DNA from: Deltaproteobacteria bacterium
GTDB taxonomy: Bacteria; Desulfobacterota; Dissulfuribacteria; Dissulfuribacterales; UBA3076
Assembly: GCA_027004315.1 (NCBI GenBank)
Contig: JALTHV010000142.1
Location: 1-10,917 of the forward strand
Reading direction: 5' to 3'
Length of the DNA: 10,917 bases
In this document: piece after piece, positions 1-6,420 of the stretch
Numbering within the stretch: position 1 is the first letter of the stretch
Layout: each line of letters begins with the position of its first letter
The notes under the pieces: model-generated
The model's input: the letters and a program-made list of their open reading frames with translations, nothing else
Told to the model about the DNA's origin: nothing
The model's database searches: none
Position numbers and translations under genes: made by a program

Positions 1-327
1 GTTGCCATGGCTGCTGGCCCACCTACTATTACATTTAAGGCAAGGATGGGCAATGTCACCTTCCACCATGCTGCACACCAGAAGAGACTTAAGTGTGGAG
101 AGTGTCATCACAGAAAGGGACCTAATGGGAAACAACTTCCCTACAAACAAGGCCAGAAGATCGAAAAGTGCTCTGCGTGTCACAATGCCAGTAGTGGTAT
201 GCCCGGTAGTCTAAACAGCGTCAAGAAAGTCATGCATAAAAACTGCAGAGGTTGTCATAAATCCATGCACAAAACAAACCCCAAGGCCCCGACAAGGTGC
301 TTTGGATGCCACGTCAGAAAGAAGTAG
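1..327 (+). CDS. Tetrahaem class III cytochrome c (cytochrome c3 family), 5' end cut by window edge
   Basis: Low-potential electron carrier that would bind four c-type haems, normally periplasmic and working with hydrogenases or membrane redox complexes. Numbering from the ATG at position 7, four CXXCH haem sites are visible: CGECH (30-34), CSACH (55-59), CRGCH (80-84) and CFGCH (98-102). The class III pattern V-x-F-x-H-x-x-H precedes the first site (H21, H24), an extra His follows it (H35) and H77 lies before the third. This gives four plausible distal ligands and bis-His coordination throughout. The frame stays open to base 1 and no signal peptide is visible, so the true start and export signal lie upstream; the ATG at 7 is probably internal, close to the cleavage region. 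The gene ends in tandem TAG stops and is followed by a hairpin terminator. It converges with engB. The family is clear, but the redox partner cannot be told from here. Confidence 0.88.
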   Translation, partial: VAMAAGPPTITFKARMGNVTFHHAAHQKRLKCGECHHRKGPNGKQLPYKQGQKIEKCSACHNASSGMPGSLNSVKKVMHKNCRGCHKSMHKTNPKAPTRCFGCHVRKK

Positions 328-365
328 TAGGACAGTCTTTGTAAGACTTTTTTAAGCAGGATTAA

Positions 366-399
366 AAAAGGCCTATACCGTAGAGGTAATAGGCCTTTT
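366..399. terminator. Bidirectional hairpin terminator between cytochrome gene and engB
   Basis: An 11-bp perfect stem (AAAAGGCCTAT at 366-376 with ATAGGCCTTTT at 389-399) encloses a 12-nt loop. The A-run on one side and T-run on the other let it act on both strands. It sits between two convergent genes, 38 bases after the cytochrome stop, which is where a shared rho-independent terminator is expected. Confidence 0.8.
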
Positions 400-427
400 G
401 AGTATTATAAATAGATAGAATTTCTCT

Positions 428-458
428 GTAACCGTTCATGTCGAATATGAACGCTTAC
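428..458. repeat. Short palindromic repeat: outer ends of the long hairpin element without the inner hairpin
   Basis: This 31-base site begins GTAACCGTTCATGT and ends GAATATGAACGCTTAC, with a single C between them. The two halves match the outermost left and right ends of the 147-base element at 6421-6567 (left end with two substitutions, right end exact). The CCCCGG...CCGGGG inner hairpin is absent. It lies 22 bases downstream of the engB stop on the minus strand. It is either an unoccupied site or a copy that lost its centre. Confidence 0.75.
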
Positions 459-480
459 GTTTCTCTTGAGCTGATGGGTT

Positions 481-1071
481 CTACAGTCCCTGAGGCCAGA
501 TCGCTTCAAGCAGGGGCCGGACTCCCTCTCCTGTACGGGCAGAGACAATCAAAGGAATCTTATTGATAAAACCAGGGATTTTCTGGCTGATAGCCTGTAT
601 CTGTCTCTGCCTTTTGGGCTGAGAAATTTTATCTGCCTTGTTCAGGACTATCCAGGCAGGTCTTTTCAGGGCATGCAGATACTCTAAAAGGCCTAGATCC
701 ATTTTATCCGGGATTCGTCTCATATCAAATATACACACCACACTATTTAGCACCTCTCTGGTCTCGATATAGCCTTCTACCAATCTGTGCCACTTATATT
801 GTATGTGTTTTGGGGCCCTTGCAAATCCATAGCCTGGAAGATCGACAAAATAGACAGACCCATTGATCAAAAAGAAATTGAGAGACTGGGTAAACCCCGG
901 CCTTGAACCTACCTTCACCATCTTCTGCCTTCCCATAAGACGGTTCAGGAGAGAGGATTTGCCTACGTTTGATCGCCCTGCAAAGGCCACTTCCGGCAGA
1001 GTGGCCGGAGGGAGCTGAGAGAGATCAAAGACACTCTTGACGAAAAGGGTATCGGTGATCCTGAGGTCCAC
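481..1071 (-). CDS. engB: Ribosome biogenesis GTPase YihA/EngB
   Basis: Small essential TRAFAC-class GTPase needed for late assembly of the large ribosomal subunit. All G motifs are visible in the 196-residue product: G1 GRSNVGKS (32-39), the G2 region around T61, G3 DLPGYG (77-82), G4 NKAD (144-147) and G5 SARTGEG (177-183). Length matches the family's usual 190-210. The frame begins with GTG, five bases after the hisG stop, so it is probably translated from the hisI-hisG transcript; only a weak AAGG lies upstream. The G2 stretch reads PGFTQ, where most members have PGRTQ or PGKTQ, so a basic residue is replaced by Phe. Identification is secure; function is inferred from the family. Confidence 0.95.
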   Translation of the reverse strand: MDLRITDTLFVKSVFDLSQLPPATLPEVAFAGRSNVGKSSLLNRLMGRQKMVKVGSRPGFTQSLNFFLINGSVYFVDLPGYGFARAPKHIQYKWHRLVEGYIETREVLNSVVCIFDMRRIPDKMDLGLLEYLHALKRPAWIVLNKADKISQPKRQRQIQAISQKIPGFINKIPLIVSARTGEGVRPLLEAIWPQGL

Positions 1072-1076
1072 CAGAT

Positions 1077-1949
1077 TCAGAGGACCTTATTGAGAGAATA
1101 TTCTATTATTCCCTGCGCACCTCCAGCCTTCAGCCGCGGGATAAGTTCTCTTACATTGGCCTTGTCTATGACCGTTTCCACAGAACACCATTCCTGATCA
1201 TACAAGGGAGAAACGGTAGGGGCATTAAGGCTGGGAAGCAAATCCGCTACTTGCTGCAACCTTTTTTTGAGGACATTCATCTTAATTACCACAAGACGAT
1301 CTGCCCGCAGTGCACCCTGCAGGAGCATCGATATCTGCTTGGCCTTCTCCTTTTTCCAGGGATCTTCCCATGCACCTCTGTTTGCTATCAACTGGGGGTT
1401 GGACTTCATTAGCTCTTCTATAATTACCAGACCATGGGCCCTGATGGTAGTCCCAGTCTCTGTCACCTCAACAATGGCATCGGCAAGTCCTGAAGCCACC
1501 TTACCTTCAGTGGCCCCCCAGGAAAACTCGATCTCTACACCTATTCCCCGTTCTGCAAAGTAACGTCTGGAGAAATTGACAAGCTCTGTAGCTATCTTCT
1601 TGCCCTCAAGGTCCTCTGGAGAATGATATGGAGATCCTGCAGGCACGGCAAGCACCCATCGAGCAGGGCGCCTGCTGATCTTGGAATATATCAGGTCTGC
1701 AATAACTACTACATCGGAGTCATTTTCAAGGATCCAGTCACGGCCTGTAATGCCAACATCTAATATCCCCTGCTCTACATAACGAGACATTTCCTGGGCC
1801 CTACATATAGCACATGAAATATCCGGATCATCTATGTCAGGGAAATAGCTCCTGTGATGGACATCTATAGACCACCCCGACTTTTTAAACAGTTCTATAG
1901 TGGCCTGCTGCAAACTTCCTTTTGGAATACCGAGCTTAAGTTGATTCAC
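1077..1949 (-). CDS. hisG: ATP phosphoribosyltransferase, long form
   Basis: First enzyme of histidine biosynthesis: it joins ATP and PRPP to give N1-(5-phosphoribosyl)-ATP in the cytoplasm. The 290-residue length is that of the long, hexameric form, which needs no HisZ and carries a C-terminal ACT-like domain for histidine feedback. Visible landmarks are the N-terminal GIPKGSL (7-13), the GITGRDW segment (66-72), the PRPP-loop signature VTETGTTIRAHGL (162-174), and the regulatory domain from about 215 to the end with SPLYDQEW (247-254) and the GGAQGIIEY tail (276-284). The start is GTG and overlaps the hisI stop by four bases (GTGA), a sign of translational coupling. engB follows five bases after its stop. 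No anomaly was seen. Confidence 0.96.
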   Translation of the reverse strand: MNQLKLGIPKGSLQQATIELFKKSGWSIDVHHRSYFPDIDDPDISCAICRAQEMSRYVEQGILDVGITGRDWILENDSDVVVIADLIYSKISRRPARWVLAVPAGSPYHSPEDLEGKKIATELVNFSRRYFAERGIGVEIEFSWGATEGKVASGLADAIVEVTETGTTIRAHGLVIIEELMKSNPQLIANRGAWEDPWKKEKAKQISMLLQGALRADRLVVIKMNVLKKRLQQVADLLPSLNAPTVSPLYDQEWCSVETVIDKANVRELIPRLKAGGAQGIIEYSLNKVL

Positions 1950-2332
1950 TTTCCGTAGATCTCCTTGGGATCAAATACAGGCTCTGCTATCCGGACGAGG
2001 GCACCTTCCTGGACTTCCCTATAAAAACAGCTCCTATAGCCTTTATGACACGCCGCACCACCTAACTGATCCACCTTTACTAATATGGCATCCAGATCAC
2101 AGTCCACGTATGCATTCTTCAGCAACTGTACATGGCCTGAAGTTTCACCCTTGAGCCACAGTTTATTTCTGGAACGGCTCCAGTAATGGACCTTGCCTGT
2201 CTTCAGGGTCTCCTCCCAGGCCTGCCTGTTCATATAGGCCAACATGAGGACTTCTCCAGTCTTATAGTCCTGAGCTATTGCTGGAAGCAGCCCATTTTCT
2301 TTATCAAAATCGAGATCTCTTGCATCTATCAT
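1946..2332 (-). CDS. hisI: Phosphoribosyl-AMP cyclohydrolase
   Basis: Third step of histidine biosynthesis: zinc-dependent hydrolytic opening of the adenine ring of phosphoribosyl-AMP. The 128-residue product is the single-domain form without the HisE pyrophosphohydrolase domain. The core motif runs YWSRSRNKLW through KGETSGH (50-67). DCDLD (77-81) would bind Mg and Zn, and C95 with C102 (CHKGYRSC) are expected zinc ligands, together with C78. It is the first gene of hisI-hisG-engB. The ATG at 2332 is fixed by the conserved N-terminal LLPAIAQD, yet no Shine-Dalgarno precedes it. The predicted promoter lies so close that the mRNA may be leaderless. A separate HisE would be needed elsewhere in the genome. 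Confidence 0.95.
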   Translation of the reverse strand: MIDARDLDFDKENGLLPAIAQDYKTGEVLMLAYMNRQAWEETLKTGKVHYWSRSRNKLWLKGETSGHVQLLKNAYVDCDLDAILVKVDQLGGAACHKGYRSCFYREVQEGALVRIAEPVFDPKEIYGK

Positions 2333-2340
2333 GCAGGAGA

Positions 2341-2369
2341 TTTTTAATAACCAAATGCAGCTATGTCAA
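2341..2369 (-). promoter_or_regulatory. Predicted sigma70-type promoter of hisI-hisG-engB
   Basis: On the minus strand a perfect -35 TTGACA (2364-2369) is followed, after exactly 17 bases, by TAAAAA (2341-2346; 4 of 6 consensus bases). Transcription would start near 2332-2336, at or just before the hisI ATG. No ribosome-binding site lies between promoter and ATG, which agrees with a leaderless or very short leader. Confidence 0.55.
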
Positions 2370-2403
2370 GATAAGTATACTTTGGGATCTAGCTTTAAAG
2401 ATC

Positions 2404-2411
2404 AGAGGAGG
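2404..2411 (+). promoter_or_regulatory. Strong Shine-Dalgarno-like AGAGGAGG without a standard start codon in range
   Basis: The best ribosome-binding match upstream of the ATP-grasp gene. In the gene's frame the codons after it are ATT (2413), ACT (2416) and ATC (2419, seven bases downstream). No ATG, GTG or TTG occurs in any frame at a suitable distance. It may indicate a rare ATC/ATT start, a lost start codon, or chance. Confidence 0.35.
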
Positions 2412-2451
2412 CATTACTATCAGCGAATCTAGAGGTGACACCAGAGGTCCT

Positions 2452-3288
2452 GTGATATCCTTTCATCCCATGATCAGTGGCGATATCTTTTACTGGGATA
2501 GGAATATCTGGGATGAGGCATTGGCCCATAGTCTCAGAAAGGCCAGGGCAGTGATACTGCCACAGACGGTATCCAGGGAACTCTATACCTTGTGCCATAT
2601 CCTGTGTCCCCACGTCTTCCCGAACTATGATCTCCGCTTTAAGTGGGAGGGAAAGGTGGGAGATACCCTGCTTTTCTGGAGTTATGGGGCCCTGCACCCG
2701 AAGACCTGGATCTTTCCTAGGGTAGAGACTATGCTGGGCAATCATCCTTTAATGATGACCCCTTTCAGGCCTCCTCCCTACCCATTTGTGATAAAGGGGA
2801 CCAAGGGGGGAGAGGGAACCCAGATATGGCTAATAGAAGATGATCATGACCTGAAAGAGGCAATAAAGATACTCAGCTATTCTGAACTTCAGGGTATCTT
2901 TGGCTTTGTCTTACAGGAATTTATCCCCGGGCTCGATAGAGACCTCAGGGTAGTGGTCATAGGGACACATATAGAGAGCTATTGGCGATACAATAGATCC
3001 GGCTTTCTCCATAACATAGCAAGGGGAGGGGAAATTGATACCCATACTGACCCAGGACTACAGGCTATAGGTAGAAAAGCGGTAAGAGAGCTGTGTAATC
3101 GTACTGGAATCAACCTAGCAGGTTTTGACCTCATTTTCTTAGATAGATCAGATACCCCCTTGTTCCTTGAAATCAACTATACCTTTGGCAGAACTGGACT
3201 AGGAGGCTCTGACGCCTTTTATGGACTCCTAAAAAAAGAGGTCAATAAGTGGCTAACGACCTGTAAGCAAAATAAAAATACCCTCTGA
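2452..3288 (+). CDS. RimK-like ATP-grasp protein of unknown substrate
   Basis: ATP-grasp fold ligase, which would form an amide or similar bond through an acyl-phosphate; the substrate is unknown. Numbering from the GTG at 2452 (278 residues): an N-terminal SFHPMISGD (3-11), ATP-binding lysine and glycine loop VIKGTKGGEG (113-122), linker LQEFIPG (154-160), R163 and R166 after it, and the metal-site end DLIFLD (226-231) with LEINYTF (239-245). These are typical of the RimK/glutathione-synthase branch. The start is uncertain. The frame is open back to an ATG at 2278, but that start would overlap hisI and has no binding site. The GTG has AGAGG only four bases upstream. A strong AGAGGAGG at 2404 points to a non-standard ATC at 2419. 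The gene is divergent from hisI and convergent with yajC. No partner gene adjoins it, so its role stays open. Confidence 0.8.
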   Translation: MISFHPMISGDIFYWDRNIWDEALAHSLRKARAVILPQTVSRELYTLCHILCPHVFPNYDLRFKWEGKVGDTLLFWSYGALHPKTWIFPRVETMLGNHPLMMTPFRPPPYPFVIKGTKGGEGTQIWLIEDDHDLKEAIKILSYSELQGIFGFVLQEFIPGLDRDLRVVVIGTHIESYWRYNRSGFLHNIARGGEIDTHTDPGLQAIGRKAVRELCNRTGINLAGFDLIFLDRSDTPLFLEINYTFGRTGLGGSDAFYGLLKKEVNKWLTTCKQNKNTL

Positions 3289-3322
3289 TCGCTCACACCG
3301 GCAGAGAAAAGAAAGGGCCTAG

Positions 3323-3640
3323 CTATTTTTTATTGGCAGGTCTCCCCAGGATATATGCCCGTGCTACCTTGATCTTTATCTTGTCCGCCACTTCCAGGGT
3401 AACGACGTCCTCTGTAAGGCCTGTCACTCTTCCTATCAATCCTCCAGATGTCATTACCTCTTCTCCGCGACTCAGGGAATCCAGAAAATTTTTGTGTTCC
3501 TTTGCCCTCTTCTGCTGTGGTCTGATTAAGAGAAAATAAAAAATTGCAAAAATAATAATCAGGGGCAGAAAGGCCATAATCGGATTCCCCGCCTTTCCGC
3601 CGGAAGGGGCCCCCATGGCATAGACTAATGATGCTATCAT
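3323..3640 (-). CDS. yajC: Sec translocon accessory protein YajC
   Basis: Small inner-membrane protein that associates with SecD-SecF and the SecYEG translocon. The 105-residue product has a short N-terminus, one transmembrane helix (about 22-39) and the hallmark RPQQKR (40-45) directly after it. A soluble domain follows with the conserved TSGGLIGRV turn (64-72) and a basic tail. The ATG at 3640 has AGGAG about eleven bases upstream, a slightly long spacing; M9 is an alternative start. It follows the tgt half of the fusion gene, the classical tgt-yajC order, but a 118-base hairpin repeat lies in between. The secD and secF genes that usually follow are missing: the next gene is the convergent ATP-grasp gene. 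Confidence 0.93.
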   Translation of the reverse strand: MIASLVYAMGAPSGGKAGNPIMAFLPLIIIFAIFYFLLIRPQQKRAKEHKNFLDSLSRGEEVMTSGGLIGRVTGLTEDVVTLEVADKIKIKVARAYILGRPANKK

Positions 3641-3667
3641 TATCTATTGATCTCCTTCTTTTTACAT

Positions 3668-3803
3668 CCCCGGGTCAGCGGTAGCCTTTTGAAGGGTTTC
3701 AGGAGCATCGCTTGATGCACAAGATCAGGACACTCTGCCCATTAATTCGCACTGAAACCCTTTAAAAGGCTACCGCTGACCCGGGGGGAATGTGAACAGT
3801 TAC
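3668..3803. repeat. Long hairpin (MITE-like) element, copy 1
   Basis: Two 35-base arms (3668-3702 and 3752-3786) are reverse complements with one mismatch and enclose a 49-base core. To the right the outer end GTGAACAGTTAC (3792-3803) is kept and is identical in reverse complement to the left outer end of copy 2 at 6421. The left outer end is lost: TTTACAT stands in its place. The core matches the core of copy 2 only when one is reverse-complemented (about 48 of 53 positions). It lies between the tgt end and yajC, and its outer end contains the fusion gene's TAA stop. It has no coding capacity, and no T-run follows the hairpin as a rho-independent terminator would need. Confidence 0.85.
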
Positions 3804-6400
3804 CCTTTTTTTAAATAAAACCTCTCCCTAAAGGCCTCGAAACTGTCTGTCTCTATGGCCCTCCGTATCTCTTTCATGAGATGCAAAAAATAATGTAAAT
3901 TATGTATAGTATTAAGTCGATAGGCCAATAGCTCCCTTGCTATAAAGAGGTGCCTCAGATAGGCACGAGAATAATGCCTGCAGGTATAGCACGTACAGGC
4001 CGGATCTATTGGCCTCGGATCCTCGGCAAAACGAGAATTCTTTATAACAATATGCCCAAAGGAAGTAAAGAGCATACCGTTTCTGGCATTTCTGGTAGGC
4101 ATCACGCAGTCAAACATATCAATACCCCTTGCCACACCCTCAATCAGGTCTTCAGGGGTACCAAGGCCCATTGCATATACAGGATATCTATCTGGGATCA
4201 AAGGCCTTGTGCAATCGATCATCTCGAGCATAAGCCCCTTTGGCTCACCGACACTGAGTCCACCGATGGCATATCCGTCAAACCCAAGCTCCAGAAGGTC
4301 AAGTGCACTACGCCTCCTCCAATTATGGCTCATCCCTCCCTGTATAATAGAGAACAGCAGGAGGTCTTTTCTGGTCTTTGCATTGAGGCACCTCCTGGCC
4401 CAGGATGTAGTCAGATCAGAGGCCCTTCTGACCTCCTCATCACTGGCAGGATAGGGGATACAGTCATCAAGGCACATCATCACGTCCGAGCCCAAGGCCT
4501 CCTGGATCTCAACGACAAGCTCTGGCGTAAGCCTGTGGAGAGAGCCGTCTATATGGGAACGAAACGTGACTCCATCTCTGTCTACCTTCCTGAGTGCTGC
4601 AAGGCTATATAATTGAAACCCGCCGCTATCTGTCAAGATGGGGCCGTCCCAGCCCATAAACTGATGCAGTCCACCAAGCTTTCTTATAGTCTCATGGCCA
4701 GGACGCAGATAGAGATGATAGGTATTCCCCAGGATTATTTGGGCCCCGCACTCCCTGAGTTCTTCAGGCGTCAGGGCCTTTATAGTGGCCTGGGTCCCTA
4801 CTGGCATAAAGGCAGGCGTATCCACCACCCCATGTGCGGTGTATAGGCGGCCCCTCCTGGCTAGGCCCTTTGAGATTCTGGACAGCTCTCGGAACCTGGA
4901 GAGGTGCAGATTGGGCAATTGGCTTGCCTGTGTCTCCGTGACTGAAGGCCTAAGGGATTGTCGGCCAGTGGACAGGGCAGAGATCAGCCTCTCAATGAGG
5001 CCATCAAAGTCGCCATTAGAGAGAACGACTACTACGTCACCCTCAGAAAGCCCTGCCAGGAGGTCCCTGAGGATGGATTCGACATCCGGGAAGTATGCCG
5101 CATCGATACCCGTGTCCCTGAGGTCTTTCACCAATTTTTCAGATGAAAATCTGTCTCCAGCCGGGGCCTTTTCAGGATCAACTACTGCGCGGACCAGTAC
5201 CCGGTCGGCAGAACTGAACACATGGGGATAGACCTCCTGGAAGACACTCCTCCTGTTGGTATTGGTCCTCGGCTCAAACACCGCTATAAGACGGCGATCA
5301 GGGTATACAGACCTCAGCGCAGCCAGGGTCTCCTTGACCGCACTCGGATGGTGGGCAAAATCATCAATTATCGTAATCCCTGCTATCTCTCCCCTGAACT
5401 CCTGCCTTCTCCTTACGCCAGGGCAGACGGCCAGGCCCTTAAGAACTGCATCCCTATCCATCCCGAGATGCCTGCAGAGGGCAAGGGCAGCCAGGGAATT
5501 CAAGGCATTGTGCCTGCCCGGAAGTCTTATCCTCACCCTGCCCCATATCTTGCCTTGGTACAGGGCAGTAAATTCGGTACGGTTAGCATCCACGGAGAGA
5601 TCACCTAGTTGCCACTCGCACCCATTGCCCTTACCATATGTCACCACCTTGCACCTGGCCTGGCCACATATCTCAGTAACCGTCGGCCAATCCGCACAGG
5701 CCACCAGGATTCCATCAGGAGGGATCAAGGAAACCAGCCTGGAAAAGGCCTCCCTTATCGCATCCAGATCGGTATATATATCTGCGTGGTCGAACTCGAT
5801 GCTCGTAAGTATGACCCCATAGGGCCTATAGTGTAAAAATTTGGGGGCCTTATCGAAAAAGGCGGTGTCATATTCGTCTCCTTCCACTACAAACCAGGGC
5901 GGACTCCCTATGCGAAAACCCGATCCAAATGCCTTGGGCACGCCTCCTATCATAAAGCCGGGATCTTTCCCCAATGCCTCAATGGCAGAGACCAGGAGGG
6001 TAGAAGTGGTAGTCTTGCCATGGGTGCCAGCTACCACCAGAGATTTTCTGTCCGTCAAAAAGAGGAGAGATAAGGCCTCAGGGAAAGAGAGATAGGGAAT
6101 ACCCCTTGAGATTACGTGCCTGGCCTCCGGATTATCTGCCCTGATCACATTTCCTATGATTACTAAATCAGGGGCGGGGGCCAGATTCTCAGGACGATAT
6201 CCCGGTCTTATAGGGATCCCCATCTCTCTGAGGACATCACTCATCGGTGGATAGGCCTGGCTGTCAGAGCCCTCTATCTTATAGCCCTTCTCCTTGAGCA
6301 GACCGGCCAGGGCAGCCATCCCTGTACCGCATATCCCCAATAGATATATAGTAGAACCAGGAGGTGGCCTGTAGATTTTTTGATTAATTGATCGCTTCAA
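3800..6400 (-). CDS. mpl-tgt: Fusion: Mpl murein-peptide ligase + Tgt tRNA-guanine transglycosylase
   Basis: Two complete enzymes in one 866-codon frame. Residues 1 to about 476 are Mpl, which attaches recycled L-Ala-gamma-D-Glu-meso-DAP to UDP-MurNAc. Visible are the N-terminal GICGTGM (22-28), P-loop GTHGKTTT (125-132), EFDHADIY (202-209, the Mpl form), HHPSAV (350-355) and EPRTNTNRR (376-384). Residues about 495-866 are Tgt, which exchanges guanine 34 of GUN-anticodon tRNAs for preQ1. Visible are FMPVGTQAT (531-539), DSGGFQ with acid/base D591, IIQGG (685-689), GGLSVGEP (713-720), DMFDCVMPTRNARNG with nucleophile D764, and zinc ligands C802, C804, C807 and H833. Both parts have normal length; a roughly 20-residue polar linker joins them. 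The start is TTG (AAGGG ten bases upstream), since TGA lies two codons before it in frame. A TTG at codon 495 could restart Tgt alone. Hairpin repeats flank both ends. Confidence 0.93.
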   Translation of the reverse strand: MKRSINQKIYRPPPGSTIYLLGICGTGMAALAGLLKEKGYKIEGSDSQAYPPMSDVLREMGIPIRPGYRPENLAPAPDLVIIGNVIRADNPEARHVISRGIPYLSFPEALSLLFLTDRKSLVVAGTHGKTTTSTLLVSAIEALGKDPGFMIGGVPKAFGSGFRIGSPPWFVVEGDEYDTAFFDKAPKFLHYRPYGVILTSIEFDHADIYTDLDAIREAFSRLVSLIPPDGILVACADWPTVTEICGQARCKVVTYGKGNGCEWQLGDLSVDANRTEFTALYQGKIWGRVRIRLPGRHNALNSLAALALCRHLGMDRDAVLKGLAVCPGVRRRQEFRGEIAGITIIDDFAHHPSAVKETLAALRSVYPDRRLIAVFEPRTNTNRRSVFQEVYPHVFSSADRVLVRAVVDPEKAPAGDRFSSEKLVKDLRDTGIDAAYFPDVESILRDLLAGLSEGDVVVVLSNGDFDGLIERLISALSTGRQSLRPSVTETQASQLPNLHLSRFRELSRISKGLARRGRLYTAHGVVDTPAFMPVGTQATIKALTPEELRECGAQIILGNTYHLYLRPGHETIRKLGGLHQFMGWDGPILTDSGGFQLYSLAALRKVDRDGVTFRSHIDGSLHRLTPELVVEIQEALGSDVMMCLDDCIPYPASDEEVRRASDLTTSWARRCLNAKTRKDLLLFSIIQGGMSHNWRRRSALDLLELGFDGYAIGGLSVGEPKGLMLEMIDCTRPLIPDRYPVYAMGLGTPEDLIEGVARGIDMFDCVMPTRNARNGMLFTSFGHIVIKNSRFAEDPRPIDPACTCYTCRHYSRAYLRHLFIARELLAYRLNTIHNLHYFLHLMKEIRRAIETDSFEAFRERFYLKKG

Positions 6401-6420
6401 TATTCAAAGGCCCTTAATCC

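Noticed and set aside
2..214. 70-codon frame overlapping the cytochrome gene
   Set aside because: Alternative frame of a gene with four haem motifs; its own translation has none.
2376..2381. TATACT as -10 box of the ATP-grasp gene
   Set aside because: No acceptable -35 lies 16-18 bases upstream, so it is not supported beyond a single hexamer.
2278..2451. ATP-grasp start at ATG 2278
   Set aside because: It would run antisense into hisI and across the hisI promoter, has no binding site, and adds residues without family likeness.
3668..3786. Hairpins 3668-3786 and 6435-6551 as rho-independent terminators
   Set aside because: The stems are far longer than usual, the loops are structured and no T-run follows directly on either strand.
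3950..4612. 220-codon open frame on the plus strand inside the tgt half
   Set aside because: It is antisense to well-conserved Tgt sequence, its translation shows no recognisable domain, and it is rich in residues expected from a shadow frame.
5256..5822. 188-codon plus-strand frame inside the mpl half
   Set aside because: Antisense shadow of conserved Mpl; low-complexity Ser/Arg-rich translation, with no ribosome-binding site that I could trust.
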